DNA of 23,083 bases. Origin: JBFXDW01 sp050180745 (lineage in GTDB: Bacteria > Pseudomonadota > Alphaproteobacteria > UBA9219). Of the stretch, positions 1 through 7,011 are shown piece after piece (position 1 is the stretch's first letter; each line of letters opens with the position of its first letter). The notes beneath the pieces are model-generated. The model was not told the DNA's origin and ran no database searches. It worked only from the letters and a program-made list of their open reading frames with translations. The stretch is taken from contig JBFXDW010000020.1 of assembly GCA_050180745.1 (NCBI GenBank), positions 1 through 23,083 of the forward strand, given 5' to 3'. The translations under genes were made by a program, and so were the position numbers.

Positions 1-27
1 CTCTTACAAAAGATCAGACAAAGATGA
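1..27 (+). CDS. Possible 3' end of an upstream gene
   Basis: Frame 1 is open from the left edge to a TGA at 25-27, which overlaps the ATG of the flippase (ATGA). This is the usual overlap in operons, but eight codons are too few for any identification, and the flippase frame itself is also open to the edge. Confidence 0.2.
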   Translation, partial: LLQKIRQR

Positions 28-1274
28 AGATCAAGGACGAACACAAAAATCGCTTTATGAATCTGAGCCTGCGCATGGTCTCATTAGCCTCCAAACTCAT
101 CCTAACCCTTTACATGGGGCGCTATTTTGAGCTTTCGGCTCTGGGCGCTTACGGCCTCGTCTTCAGTGCCGTTGTCGTCGTCAACACACTTCTCGGGCAA
201 GAGTTAGGTTATATTGTTAAACGAGAAATCGTTGGCAGCTCTCCCCAAGCCGCCCTCATCAAAATGAGAGATCAGTTCATATGGCATAGTGGTAATTATC
301 TTATTTTCACTCTTGTTACGACAGTTCTGCTTCTAAGCGGTTTTGATTATGTATCCCCTAAATATATAATCTACATCTTGGCCATCGGTATTGCAGAAAG
401 CCTTGGGTCTATGGCTTATAACAACATGAATCTCCTGGGACAGCAGGTTATGGCCAATGGAGCTCTTTTCATACGCGCCGCAGCATGGGTTCCTTTTGTC
501 ATAGCTTTAGGTTTTTGGGATAAAAGCTTCCGCACAGAAGACACAGTGTTAACCGCATGGGCAATCAGTTCCACCTTGTCGCTCAGCGTTCCTCTATGGA
601 CATGGCGCAACTGGGGCTGGAAAAATATGATTCAAGCTAAAATAGACTATAAATGGATGAAACAATCGGTCAAAAAAAGCGCCCCCATTTGGCTGGGCTC
701 GTTAGGCCTCATGGTAGGCGGCTATATAGACCGCTTTTTTATCAATCATTTTATAAACATAGAACTCGTTGGCGTGATGACCTTCTATTATTCCTTCATC
801 AACGCCATGCCTCCTTTAATCGAAAGCGGTGCGCTTATTTTCTCGGCCCCCAAAATGGTTGAATTCTATAAAAACAAAAAGACAGAAAACTTTTGGAAAG
901 AAGCCAAAAACGCTCTAATCCAAATAGGTATAGGCGTAGCTCTTCTATCCCTTGCGTTAAGCATCTTTGTCCCCGTCTTGGGCTATTTTATGGGAAAGCC
1001 CGCTTTTCTAGAAAATATTCACACCTTCTGGCTTCTCCTTGGCGCAACATGGATCAATTCTATCTCGCTTGTCTTACATTATGTCCTCTTTGCCCAACAT
1101 CGCGATAAACCGATCTGGACAGGCAACATCTTGTTTGTCATTCCCGTTATTACAGGGAACATGTTCTTTGTACCACACTTTGGTTTTATTGGGATTGGAT
1201 ACAGCGCTATCATATCTGCATTACTGTTGATCCTGTGGCGTGGATGGTTTATCAGAAGTCATAAGGGATTTTAG
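24..1274 (+). CDS. Polysaccharide-type flippase (MOP superfamily membrane protein)
   Basis: The 416-residue product is an integral membrane protein with about 12 hydrophobic segments, beginning near residue 15. The pattern fits Wzx/RfbX-type lipid-linked oligosaccharide flippases of the MOP exporter superfamily, which move undecaprenyl-linked glycans across the inner membrane. It lacks features that would make me call it MurJ. The N-terminal signature, with a basic start, LASKLILTLYMGRYF and a LGAYGLV turn, is typical of the polysaccharide biosynthesis family. The ATG at 24 overlaps a TGA at 25-27 in another frame, which could end an upstream gene that lies mostly outside the window. The frame stays open to the left edge and the ribosome site is weak, so a start further upstream cannot be excluded. 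ftsW follows after 4 bp. The exact substrate is unknown. Confidence 0.8.
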   Translation: MKIKDEHKNRFMNLSLRMVSLASKLILTLYMGRYFELSALGAYGLVFSAVVVVNTLLGQELGYIVKREIVGSSPQAALIKMRDQFIWHSGNYLIFTLVTTVLLLSGFDYVSPKYIIYILAIGIAESLGSMAYNNMNLLGQQVMANGALFIRAAAWVPFVIALGFWDKSFRTEDTVLTAWAISSTLSLSVPLWTWRNWGWKNMIQAKIDYKWMKQSVKKSAPIWLGSLGLMVGGYIDRFFINHFINIELVGVMTFYYSFINAMPPLIESGALIFSAPKMVEFYKNKKTENFWKEAKNALIQIGIGVALLSLALSIFVPVLGYFMGKPAFLENIHTFWLLLGATWINSISLVLHYVLFAQHRDKPIWTGNILFVIPVITGNMFFVPHFGFIGIGYSAIISALLLILWRGWFIRSHKGF

Positions 1275-1278
1275 GACA

Positions 1279-2397
1279 ATGCGCGCTGTTTCACGAAACG
1301 ATCAAACTATCATAGGCCACTGGTGGTGGACCGTCGATCACTGGACGCTGCTAGCACTGGTCGCCTTGATAGGCTTTGGCGTTTTGCTCATTCAAGCTGC
1401 AACTCCCGCCATTGCCGTCAAGCATGGGCTGAGCACTTTTTATTTCGTAAAACGCCATCTTTTCATGCTGCTGCCCTCGCTAATCATCATCTTTGGCACC
1501 TCACTTCTTTCACCGCGGCAGGTCAGACTCTTAACGTTAGGGCTTTTATTTCTATTTCTACCTCTCTTAGGCGCGACCCTCTTTTTTGGTGAAGAAATCA
1601 AAGGTGCTACACGCTGGATTCAATTTGCCGGTCTTTCCATGCAGCCCTCTGAATTCATCAAACCTGTCTTTGCTGTCGTCGCCGCATGGCTCTTCTCACG
1701 ACACTGCGAACACCGCAGCACACCCGGAATGGGAACAAACATCTGCTTATTTATGTTGATTGTCTTTCTTCTTTTAAAACAACCTGACATCGGCATGACG
1801 GTTTTGTTTGCCACGATATGGCTTACACAATTTTTTCTGGCTGGCATGCCTTTGGCTTTGGCATGGAGTCTTCCTCTCTTAGGCACTATAAGCTTATGCG
1901 GTGCCTATTACGCCTTTCCTCACTTTGCCTCGCGGTTCGACCGTTTTTTAACCACCGATGGAGACAATTATCAAATAGATAAAGCGCTTGAGGCCTTTAC
2001 CCATGGCGGTCTCTTTGGCACAGGGCCAGGAGCCGGTACAGTCAAAATGAAAATCCCAGACGTTCACGCCGACTTCATCTTTGCCGTTGCTGGCGAAGAG
2101 CTGGGCTTAGTTGGCGCAGGCATCATCATCGCTCTTTTTGCCTTTATCGTTTTACGAGGCATTTGGCTGATGCGCAAAGAGAAGAATCTTTTTGTGTTAC
2201 TCGCCGTCAGCGGCCTTTTGATTGAGTTTGGAATTCAAACAATCATCAATCTAGGTTCCACCTTGCACCTTTTGCCCGCCAAAGGAATGACCTTGCCTTT
2301 CATCTCGTATGGAGGATCATCACTCCTCGCCCTATCCCTACAAATGGGCATGCTGTTATCGCTGACACGAAAGCGCTATGGCAGCGCAGAGGTTTAG
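1279..2397 (+). CDS. ftsW: Cell-division peptidoglycan glycosyltransferase FtsW (SEDS family)
   Basis: FtsW polymerises lipid II at the division septum together with a class B penicillin-binding protein. The 372-residue product has about ten membrane segments and the SEDS hallmarks: KGATRWI at 108-114, QPSEFIKP at 122-129, PDVHADFIFAVAGEELG at 260-276 with the presumed catalytic Asp265, and LPAKGMTLPFISYGGSS at 332-348. The last motif and the KGATRW loop favour FtsW over RodA. I chose the ATG at 1279 because AAGGGA and AGGAC lie just upstream; the ATG at 1240 would overlap the flippase by 35 bp and has no better ribosome site. The gene sits behind a flippase rather than among mur/fts genes. 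Its TAG stop straddles the left boundary of a MITE-like insertion, and the last base of the stop is the first base of the element. Confidence 0.93.
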   Translation: MRAVSRNDQTIIGHWWWTVDHWTLLALVALIGFGVLLIQAATPAIAVKHGLSTFYFVKRHLFMLLPSLIIIFGTSLLSPRQVRLLTLGLLFLFLPLLGATLFFGEEIKGATRWIQFAGLSMQPSEFIKPVFAVVAAWLFSRHCEHRSTPGMGTNICLFMLIVFLLLKQPDIGMTVLFATIWLTQFFLAGMPLALAWSLPLLGTISLCGAYYAFPHFASRFDRFLTTDGDNYQIDKALEAFTHGGLFGTGPGAGTVKMKIPDVHADFIFAVAGEELGLVGAGIIIALFAFIVLRGIWLMRKEKNLFVLLAVSGLLIEFGIQTIINLGSTLHLLPAKGMTLPFISYGGSSLLALSLQMGMLLSLTRKRYGSAEV

Positions 2398-2541
2398 AGC
2401 CTGTTCAGAATCTTGTTCCGGCTAAGGATTTTTGTTCGTTTTCGAGGATCACAGCGTAAGCGTACATAGGCTATGCGTGCGCAGCGAACCGCAGAAAACG
2501 GGCAAAAAGCCAACGCCGGAATCTAGATTATGAACGAGCTC
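2397..2541. mobile_element. MITE-like palindromic element, 145 bp, TTA target duplication
   Basis: The two ends form an imperfect inverted repeat. The left end reads GAGCCTGTTCAGAATCT then TTCCGGC (2397-2422). The right end, read on the minus strand, is GAGCTCGTTCATAATCT then TTCCGGC (2541-2515). The trinucleotide TTA flanks both sides (2394-2396 and 2542-2544), as expected for a target-site duplication. The interior is also partly palindromic (GTTCGTTTTCG against CGCAGAAAACGGGC, and a central hairpin around 2470-2500). There is no room for a transposase. Ends beginning GAG and a TNA duplication recall the IS1031 group of IS5-family elements; that affiliation is inference. The element lies exactly between the stop codons of ftsW and the convergent downstream gene. 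Confidence 0.75.
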
Positions 2542-3258
2542 TTAGGGAGCAGGTGCAGCAAAAGCTTTTACAAAAGCTTGGTGAACCTTCCCTGCAAAAT
2601 CCTGCGCCTCTCCGACTGTCATGGTATCGGCTTGGGCTTTTACAAAAGGCGCATTTTTTAGAATCCCCATCGTTCCCTCCAGAAAAGAACCATAATTAGA
2701 TCCTGCGTCCAAAACGGGACCATATAATCTACTCAAAACGCCTCCAACTTGAAGCTCAAAAGTACGATATCGTCCCGTTCCTTCATATCTGCCTTGATAC
2801 AACAGTTCAGCTAAACAAGGAACAAAGTCAGACACCTCAAAACACTCATCTATACGCTTGTTTCCTGTTTCAGTAATAACGGCCCTAATTCTGTCCTCAA
2901 TAACCTCTCTGCTCTTCGTCAGCTTGTATTCCTTCACACACGCCGTATGCACTTGATGCGCAAAGTCATGCGCAGCCTTCATGGGAATTGGCCTCCAGCC
3001 TTCTATTTTTGACTCATGGAAACAAGCGAGCGCATGTTTCCATATCTTAGAGGTCCATCCACTATGCGGGAATGACGACAGAGCCTTAGAACATGTTGTT
3101 CCAACAGCATAACTTATTGCCGGAGCAAGTCCTTCCTTCCGTCCGCATGTTTCCTGCAAAGCTCCTGCCCATGTTTTAAAAACATCATCAAAAGCATGAT
3201 GGAGGGTCATTGGAAACAGCCATTTTGTCCCATCCTCTTTATTTTGTGTCGTATTCAT
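2542..3258 (-). CDS. Unknown protein, paralogue A of a tandem pair
   Basis: I do not recognise this 238-residue protein. It has no signal peptide or membrane segment and looks soluble and largely helical. It is clearly homologous along its length to its upstream neighbour: both share KWLFPMTL near the N-terminus, a central AHDFAHQVH block and a C-terminal AQDFAGKVHQAFV. Within the protein the motif A-x-D-F-A-x-x-V-H-x-A-x-V occurs twice, at 96-108 and 218-230, suggesting an ancient internal duplication. The start at 3258 has GGAGA nine bases upstream. It lies 45 bp behind its paralogue on the same strand, so the two may be co-transcribed. The TAA stop coincides with the TTA target duplication of the MITE-like element beside it. 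Confidence 0.75.
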   Translation of the reverse strand: MNTTQNKEDGTKWLFPMTLHHAFDDVFKTWAGALQETCGRKEGLAPAISYAVGTTCSKALSSFPHSGWTSKIWKHALACFHESKIEGWRPIPMKAAHDFAHQVHTACVKEYKLTKSREVIEDRIRAVITETGNKRIDECFEVSDFVPCLAELLYQGRYEGTGRYRTFELQVGGVLSRLYGPVLDAGSNYGSFLEGTMGILKNAPFVKAQADTMTVGEAQDFAGKVHQAFVKAFAAPAP

Positions 3259-3303
3259 ATCCTAATCTCTCCTTTCAAAATCATTTGTAATTTATGAAGC
3301 ATC

Positions 3304-4026
3304 TTAAGCTGGTGTCAGAGCCAAAACAAAAGCTTGATGGACTTTTCCTGCAAAATCCTGCGCCTCCTCAACCGTTATGGTATCAGCCTCTTTGGTGACG
3401 AAGGGAGCCTGCGCAAGAATTTGGCCTGTCTTCCATTGAAACGAACGAACATCAAACCCTGATCTAAGAATAGGAACATCCATTTTTCTTACAACATCTT
3501 CCACTCTAAATCTAAGGTAATTAGGGCCTCCCTCTATATGATCAACATTCTGATAAATCAGTTCCGCTAAGGAAGAAACAAAACCAGACTCTTTAAAACG
3601 ATCCTCTATATCGCTGTTACCTGTCCCCGTAATAGCTTGCTGAATTCTCTTTTCAATGACTTTCTTTTTTCTTGTTAGCCGATGTTTCTCTACGCATGCC
3701 GCATGAACTTGATGTGCAAAATCGTGAGCACGTTTCTCATCAAAGTAATGATATTCTAATAATACTGGTTCACGAAAACTATATTCAGCTTGCCCGCGCA
3801 CATTAGTGGCACAATCACAATGAGCTAAGGAAAAAGATGGCACACAAATCCCCTGTACAGCATGTCTCATGATGTTACGATGCATCCACCCATTTTCTTG
3901 ACGCACACCTTCTTGTAACGCTTTTGCCCATCTATTGAACACCTCATCAAAAACAGGATCCAACGTCATCGGAAACAGCCATTTTTTTGCCGCTGATGTT
4001 TCTCGCAGATTATCCCTTGAGGTCAT
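3304..4026 (-). CDS. Unknown protein, paralogue B of a tandem pair
   Basis: This 240-residue protein is of unknown function and is the upstream partner of the paralogue at 2542-3258. It carries KWLFPMTLDPVFDEVF at 15-30, a well-conserved middle (AHDFAHQVHAACV at 100-112, then a basic stretch, AITGTGN and SLAELIYQ), and a C-terminal repeat of the same motif (AQDFAGKVHQAFV at 222-234). The region at residues 45-95 differs most from its paralogue and contains HCDC. There is no signal peptide or transmembrane segment. AGGAAGAG nine bases before the ATG supports the start. The leaders of the two genes also look alike (A/T-rich run, purine-rich ribosome site, ATG), consistent with a tandem duplication that included the upstream region. 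It is divergent from thrS. Confidence 0.75.
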   Translation of the reverse strand: MTSRDNLRETSAAKKWLFPMTLDPVFDEVFNRWAKALQEGVRQENGWMHRNIMRHAVQGICVPSFSLAHCDCATNVRGQAEYSFREPVLLEYHYFDEKRAHDFAHQVHAACVEKHRLTRKKKVIEKRIQQAITGTGNSDIEDRFKESGFVSSLAELIYQNVDHIEGGPNYLRFRVEDVVRKMDVPILRSGFDVRSFQWKTGQILAQAPFVTKEADTITVEEAQDFAGKVHQAFVLALTPA

Positions 4027-4194
4027 ATTTAAAACTCTTCCTCTTTTAAAATTTGTGCCATTAAAGCAGCCCCTTTACTTTCATACAACAGCTAAAAGAT
4101 TCTCTCTCCCCCTCCCCTAAATGCTTTTTCCTTCCCCAATCCCTAATCCCTGATTCTGCTTGCCTTCCTCTAAATAACTGATAAAGATGAAGGT

Positions 4195-6156
4195 ATGAGC
4201 AACGCACAGAAAATGGCTGATATGCCAATTTCCTTTACTCTGCCCGATGGTAGCGTCAAGGAATTCTCCTCTCCTGTAACAGGGCTGGCGTTGGCAACCT
4301 CTATAGGTGCCGGCCTGGCTAAAGCTGCGCTCGCCGTTAAAGTTAACGGTGAGCTGATGGATCTGACGCGAACGCTCACGACCAGCGGTGATGTGGAAAT
4401 CATCACCCGCAAATCGAACGAGGCATTGGACCTCATCCGTCACGACGCCGCCCATGTGATGGCTGAGGCTGTGCAGGAGCTCTTTCCTGGCGCGCAAGTC
4501 ACCATCGGCCCGTCCATAGAAAACGGCTTTTATTACGATTTTGCGCGTAATGAGCCTTTCTCTAGCGATGATCTTCCTAAGATAGAGGCCAAAATGCGCG
4601 AGATTATCGCGCGTAATAAGCCTTTTACTCGCGAAGTTATGTCAAAGGATCAAGCCATCGACTTTTTTAAAAAGAAAGGAGAAGCCTATAAAGTCGAGTT
4701 GATCCAAGATTTACCTGCGGATCAAACAATCACAATCTATCGCCAAGGCGAATGGTGCGACCTTTGCCGTGGCCCTCACCTCCCCTCAACCAAACATGTT
4801 GGCACGGCCTTTAAACTGATGAAATTGGCCGGAGCCTACTGGCGCGGGGACAGCAACAACGCCATGCTTCAGCGGATTTACGGCACGGCGTGGCGCGATG
4901 ACAAAGAGCTTCAGACACATCTGTCTATGTTAGAAGAGGCTGAAAAACGCGATCACCGCCGCCTCGGCACGGAAATGAATCTCTTTCATTTCCAAGACGA
5001 AGCACCGGGACAAGTTTTTTGGCACCCTAAAGGCTGGACGATTTATCTCAAGCTTATGGAGTATATGCGCAGGCGTATTGCCGCTCATGGCTATGTGGAG
5101 ATCAACACGCCACAAATGCTGGAGGCGGGATTCTGGATGGCCTCTGGCCACTGGGATAAATACCGCCCCAACATGTTCGTCATTCAAGAAGAAGGCCACG
5201 ACATGCCCTATGCCATCAAGCCTATGAGCTGCCCTGGTGGCGCACAGGTTTATAAGCAAGCAGGCGCGCGAAGCTATCGGGAGCTACCTTTACGGGCTGC
5301 TGAGTTCGGCCACGTCTTCCGCCGCGAGGCCTCAGGCGCACGTCACGGACTGATGCGCGTCCAAGCCTTTACGCAAGATGACGCACATATTTACTGCACA
5401 CCAGAACAGCTTGAGGACGAAGTCATCAAGATGTGCGACTTGATTAAGGAGGTTTATACCGACCTTGGTGTAGCCGACAACATTACGGTCATGTTTTCGA
5501 CACGGCCTGACCAGTATATTGGCACGGAAGAGGACTGGAATCTTGCTGAAGCGGCTCTACGACGGGTTTGTGACCGCATCAACATGAAATGGGTCCTTAA
5601 TGCCGGAGATGGCGCGTTCTATGCACCAAAACTTGATTTTGTCATTAAAGACGCGATTGGCCGTGAATGGCAATGCGGCACGATTCAGGTTGATATGAAC
5701 ATGCCTCGACGATTGAAGCTGAGCTATATCGGCGAGGATGGGGAAAGACATGCCCCCAACATGGTTCACCGTGCGATTATGGGGTCAATTGAGCGCTTTA
5801 TCGGCGTGTTGATAGAGCATTATGCGGGCAAACTGCCTACATGGCTCACACCAACTCAAGCCGTAGTCTGTACAATCACGAACGATGCAGATGATTATGC
5901 CAAGAAGGTTTATGATAAACTTCTGGCCGCAGGCATCCGCGTTGAGCTTGATGTTCGCAGCGAAAAAATTAACGCCAAAGTACGGGATCATTCCCTACAA
6001 AAGATACCGGCTTTGTTTGTAGTTGGCAAAAAAGAGCAAGAAGACGGCACTGTTGCTATCCGCCGCTTGGACGGAAAAGCACAGGAAATCATGCCGTTAG
6101 ATGAAGCTGTTCGAGCTTTAGTGAAAGAGACTACACCGCCCGATCTGTTGCGGTAA
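4195..6156 (+). CDS. thrS: Threonyl-tRNA synthetase
   Basis: This enzyme charges tRNA-Thr with threonine in the cytoplasm. The 653-residue length is close to the usual ~640. Domains in order: an N-terminal TGS domain (about 12-72); the editing domain with H83-x3-H87 and CRGPH (C191, H195), which removes mischarged serine; the class II catalytic core with MSCPGG at 344-349, the motif 2 region FRREASGARHG at 375-385 and FTQDDAHIYC; and a C-terminal anticodon-binding domain from about 550. The zinc ligands C346, H397 and H525 are all present. The start at 4195 is preceded very closely by GAAGG. A three-codon reading frame (ATG at 4187, stop TGA at 4196-4198) overlaps it. A strong intrinsic terminator follows the stop. 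Confidence 0.97.
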   Translation: MSNAQKMADMPISFTLPDGSVKEFSSPVTGLALATSIGAGLAKAALAVKVNGELMDLTRTLTTSGDVEIITRKSNEALDLIRHDAAHVMAEAVQELFPGAQVTIGPSIENGFYYDFARNEPFSSDDLPKIEAKMREIIARNKPFTREVMSKDQAIDFFKKKGEAYKVELIQDLPADQTITIYRQGEWCDLCRGPHLPSTKHVGTAFKLMKLAGAYWRGDSNNAMLQRIYGTAWRDDKELQTHLSMLEEAEKRDHRRLGTEMNLFHFQDEAPGQVFWHPKGWTIYLKLMEYMRRRIAAHGYVEINTPQMLEAGFWMASGHWDKYRPNMFVIQEEGHDMPYAIKPMSCPGGAQVYKQAGARSYRELPLRAAEFGHVFRREASGARHGLMRVQAFTQDDAHIYCTPEQLEDEVIKMCDLIKEVYTDLGVADNITVMFSTRPDQYIGTEEDWNLAEAALRRVCDRINMKWVLNAGDGAFYAPKLDFVIKDAIGREWQCGTIQVDMNMPRRLKLSYIGEDGERHAPNMVHRAIMGSIERFIGVLIEHYAGKLPTWLTPTQAVVCTITNDADDYAKKVYDKLLAAGIRVELDVRSEKINAKVRDHSLQKIPALFVVGKKEQEDGTVAIRRLDGKAQEIMPLDEAVRALVKETTPPDLLR

Positions 6157-6163
6157 TCGTCAT

Positions 6164-6194
6164 AAAAACGGCTCCTTAAGGAGCCGTTTTTTTT
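6164..6194 (+). terminator. Rho-independent terminator of thrS
   Basis: A perfect stem ACGGCTCC/GGAGCCGT closes on a TTAA centre eight bases after the thrS stop. It is preceded by five A and followed by eight or nine T, giving the classical terminator and making it potentially bidirectional. Confidence 0.93.
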
Positions 6195-6195
6195 A

Positions 6196-6213
6196 GAGCC
6201 TGCTCAGAATCTT
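6196..6213 (+). repeat. Solitary end of the GAGCCTGTTCA repeat
   Basis: GAGCCTGCTCAGAATCTT differs by one base from the left terminus of the MITE-like element at 2397 and is likewise preceded by TTA. No matching inverted end is visible within several hundred bases, so this looks like an isolated terminus or remnant. It abuts the thrS terminator's T-run. Confidence 0.6.
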
Positions 6214-6300
6214 AGAGATGAAACTAAAAAAAACAACCCCGTTAACTCTATTGATATGATACGAGGAAATACGTTTTTAACATTTTCTTAAAGAGTTATC

Positions 6301-6828
6301 ATGCTTGACCGAAATACTGCGTTACCTCTATCAGAGGCCCAAGATCAATCACTCGTATCATTCGAAATAGAAGAAACACCCTCAGGCCGCTATGCCGCCA
6401 TCATCACACAGCGCCGAGATGAAAATGGACAATTAAATGTTCCCATCAGCACTTTTGAAGCTGTCTATAAAGCCATAGGCCTTTTCTTCGATTACGAGGC
6501 TTTTTCTGTTGACCTGTTGCGCCGGTTCTCAAAAGTCTTTTTCATGGACATCACTGGCAAGGACTATAAAGCTACTTTCGCGCTTCAAGGCCAAGGCAAA
6601 GATCGAAATACCCCAGAACAAAGGGCCTTTAATCTAACGAGTGACAACATCTGCATTCCCCAAGAGGTTTGCTGGCCCAGACAAAACATGCCATCTTCTA
6701 TCATTCCGCCATCGCTTCACATTCAGGCGTTTCAAACAACAATCCAGACGGCACAGCCTCAACAGCCCCAAAACCAAAAAGAGCTAACAGAACTTGCAGC
6801 GCGCTTAACCTCGCAATGGAATATATAG
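6301..6828 (+). CDS. Unknown soluble protein, 3' end fused to a palindromic element
   Basis: I do not recognise this 175-residue protein. It has no signal peptide or membrane segment. Residues 1-110 look like a compact mixed fold (SFEIEETPSGRYAAIITQRR, then AVYKAIGLFFDYEAFSVDLL). The last 45 residues are Gln/Pro-rich (TAQPQQPQNQKE) and likely disordered, ending in a short helix. A modest AAAGAG lies upstream of the ATG. The codon pattern is similar to its neighbours. Its stop codon (6826-6828) lies inside the left arm of the 159-bp inverted-repeat element that starts at 6824. The natural C-terminus may therefore have been altered or truncated by that insertion. It may be transcribed alone, since thrS ends with a strong terminator. 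Confidence 0.65.
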   Translation: MLDRNTALPLSEAQDQSLVSFEIEETPSGRYAAIITQRRDENGQLNVPISTFEAVYKAIGLFFDYEAFSVDLLRRFSKVFFMDITGKDYKATFALQGQGKDRNTPEQRAFNLTSDNICIPQEVCWPRQNMPSSIIPPSLHIQAFQTTIQTAQPQQPQNQKELTELAARLTSQWNI

Positions 6829-6982
6829 CCGATCCAATATAAATTGATATTTATACCGCCGAGATTTTTTGCCCTGGCAAGGCAAAGTTCGCAGGCCATA
6901 TAGACATATTGCCAAGAACTTTAACAAAGCCATGGTGAAAAAGATCAAGGTAGAAATATCAATTTATATTGGATCGGCTATA
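6824..6982. mobile_element. 159-bp long-palindrome MITE-like element
   Basis: The ends are a perfect 29-bp inverted repeat, 6824-6852 against 6954-6982, with TATAGCCGATCCAATATAAA as the outer sequence. The interior continues as an imperfect palindrome: GAT-TTTTT, GGC and AAAGTTC on the left pair with GAACTTT, GCC and AAAAAGATC on the right, down to a small central loop near 6903. As RNA it would form one long hairpin. Outer TA dinucleotides would suit a TA-targeting family such as IS630/Tc1-mariner, but that is inference. There is no coding capacity. It supplies the stop codon of the preceding gene and could act as a terminator-like structure. Confidence 0.75.
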
Positions 6983-7000
6983 AGCTAGAGAAAACCCTAA

Positions 7001-7011
7001 GAGCCTGTTCA
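7001..7011 (+). repeat. Short solitary copy of the GAGCCTGTTCA terminus
   Basis: GAGCCTGTTCA, preceded by TAA, repeats the outer 11 bases of the element at 2397. It is the third copy in the window and has the same orientation as the one at 6196. Read on the minus strand it supplies the TGA stop (7011-7009) of the glycosyltransferase. No partner end is visible nearby. Confidence 0.45.

Noticed and set aside
1240..2397. RodA (elongation SEDS protein) as the identity of the gene called ftsW
   Set aside because: The KGATRWI, PDVHADFIFAVAGEELG and LPAKGMTLPFISYGGSS versions are those of FtsW; no PBP2 gene, the usual RodA partner, is next to it.
2403..2418. Possible LexA box GTTC-GTTC in the element after ftsW
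   Set aside because: The spacing is eight bases, not seven, and the sequence belongs to the terminal repeat of the MITE-like element rather than to a promoter.
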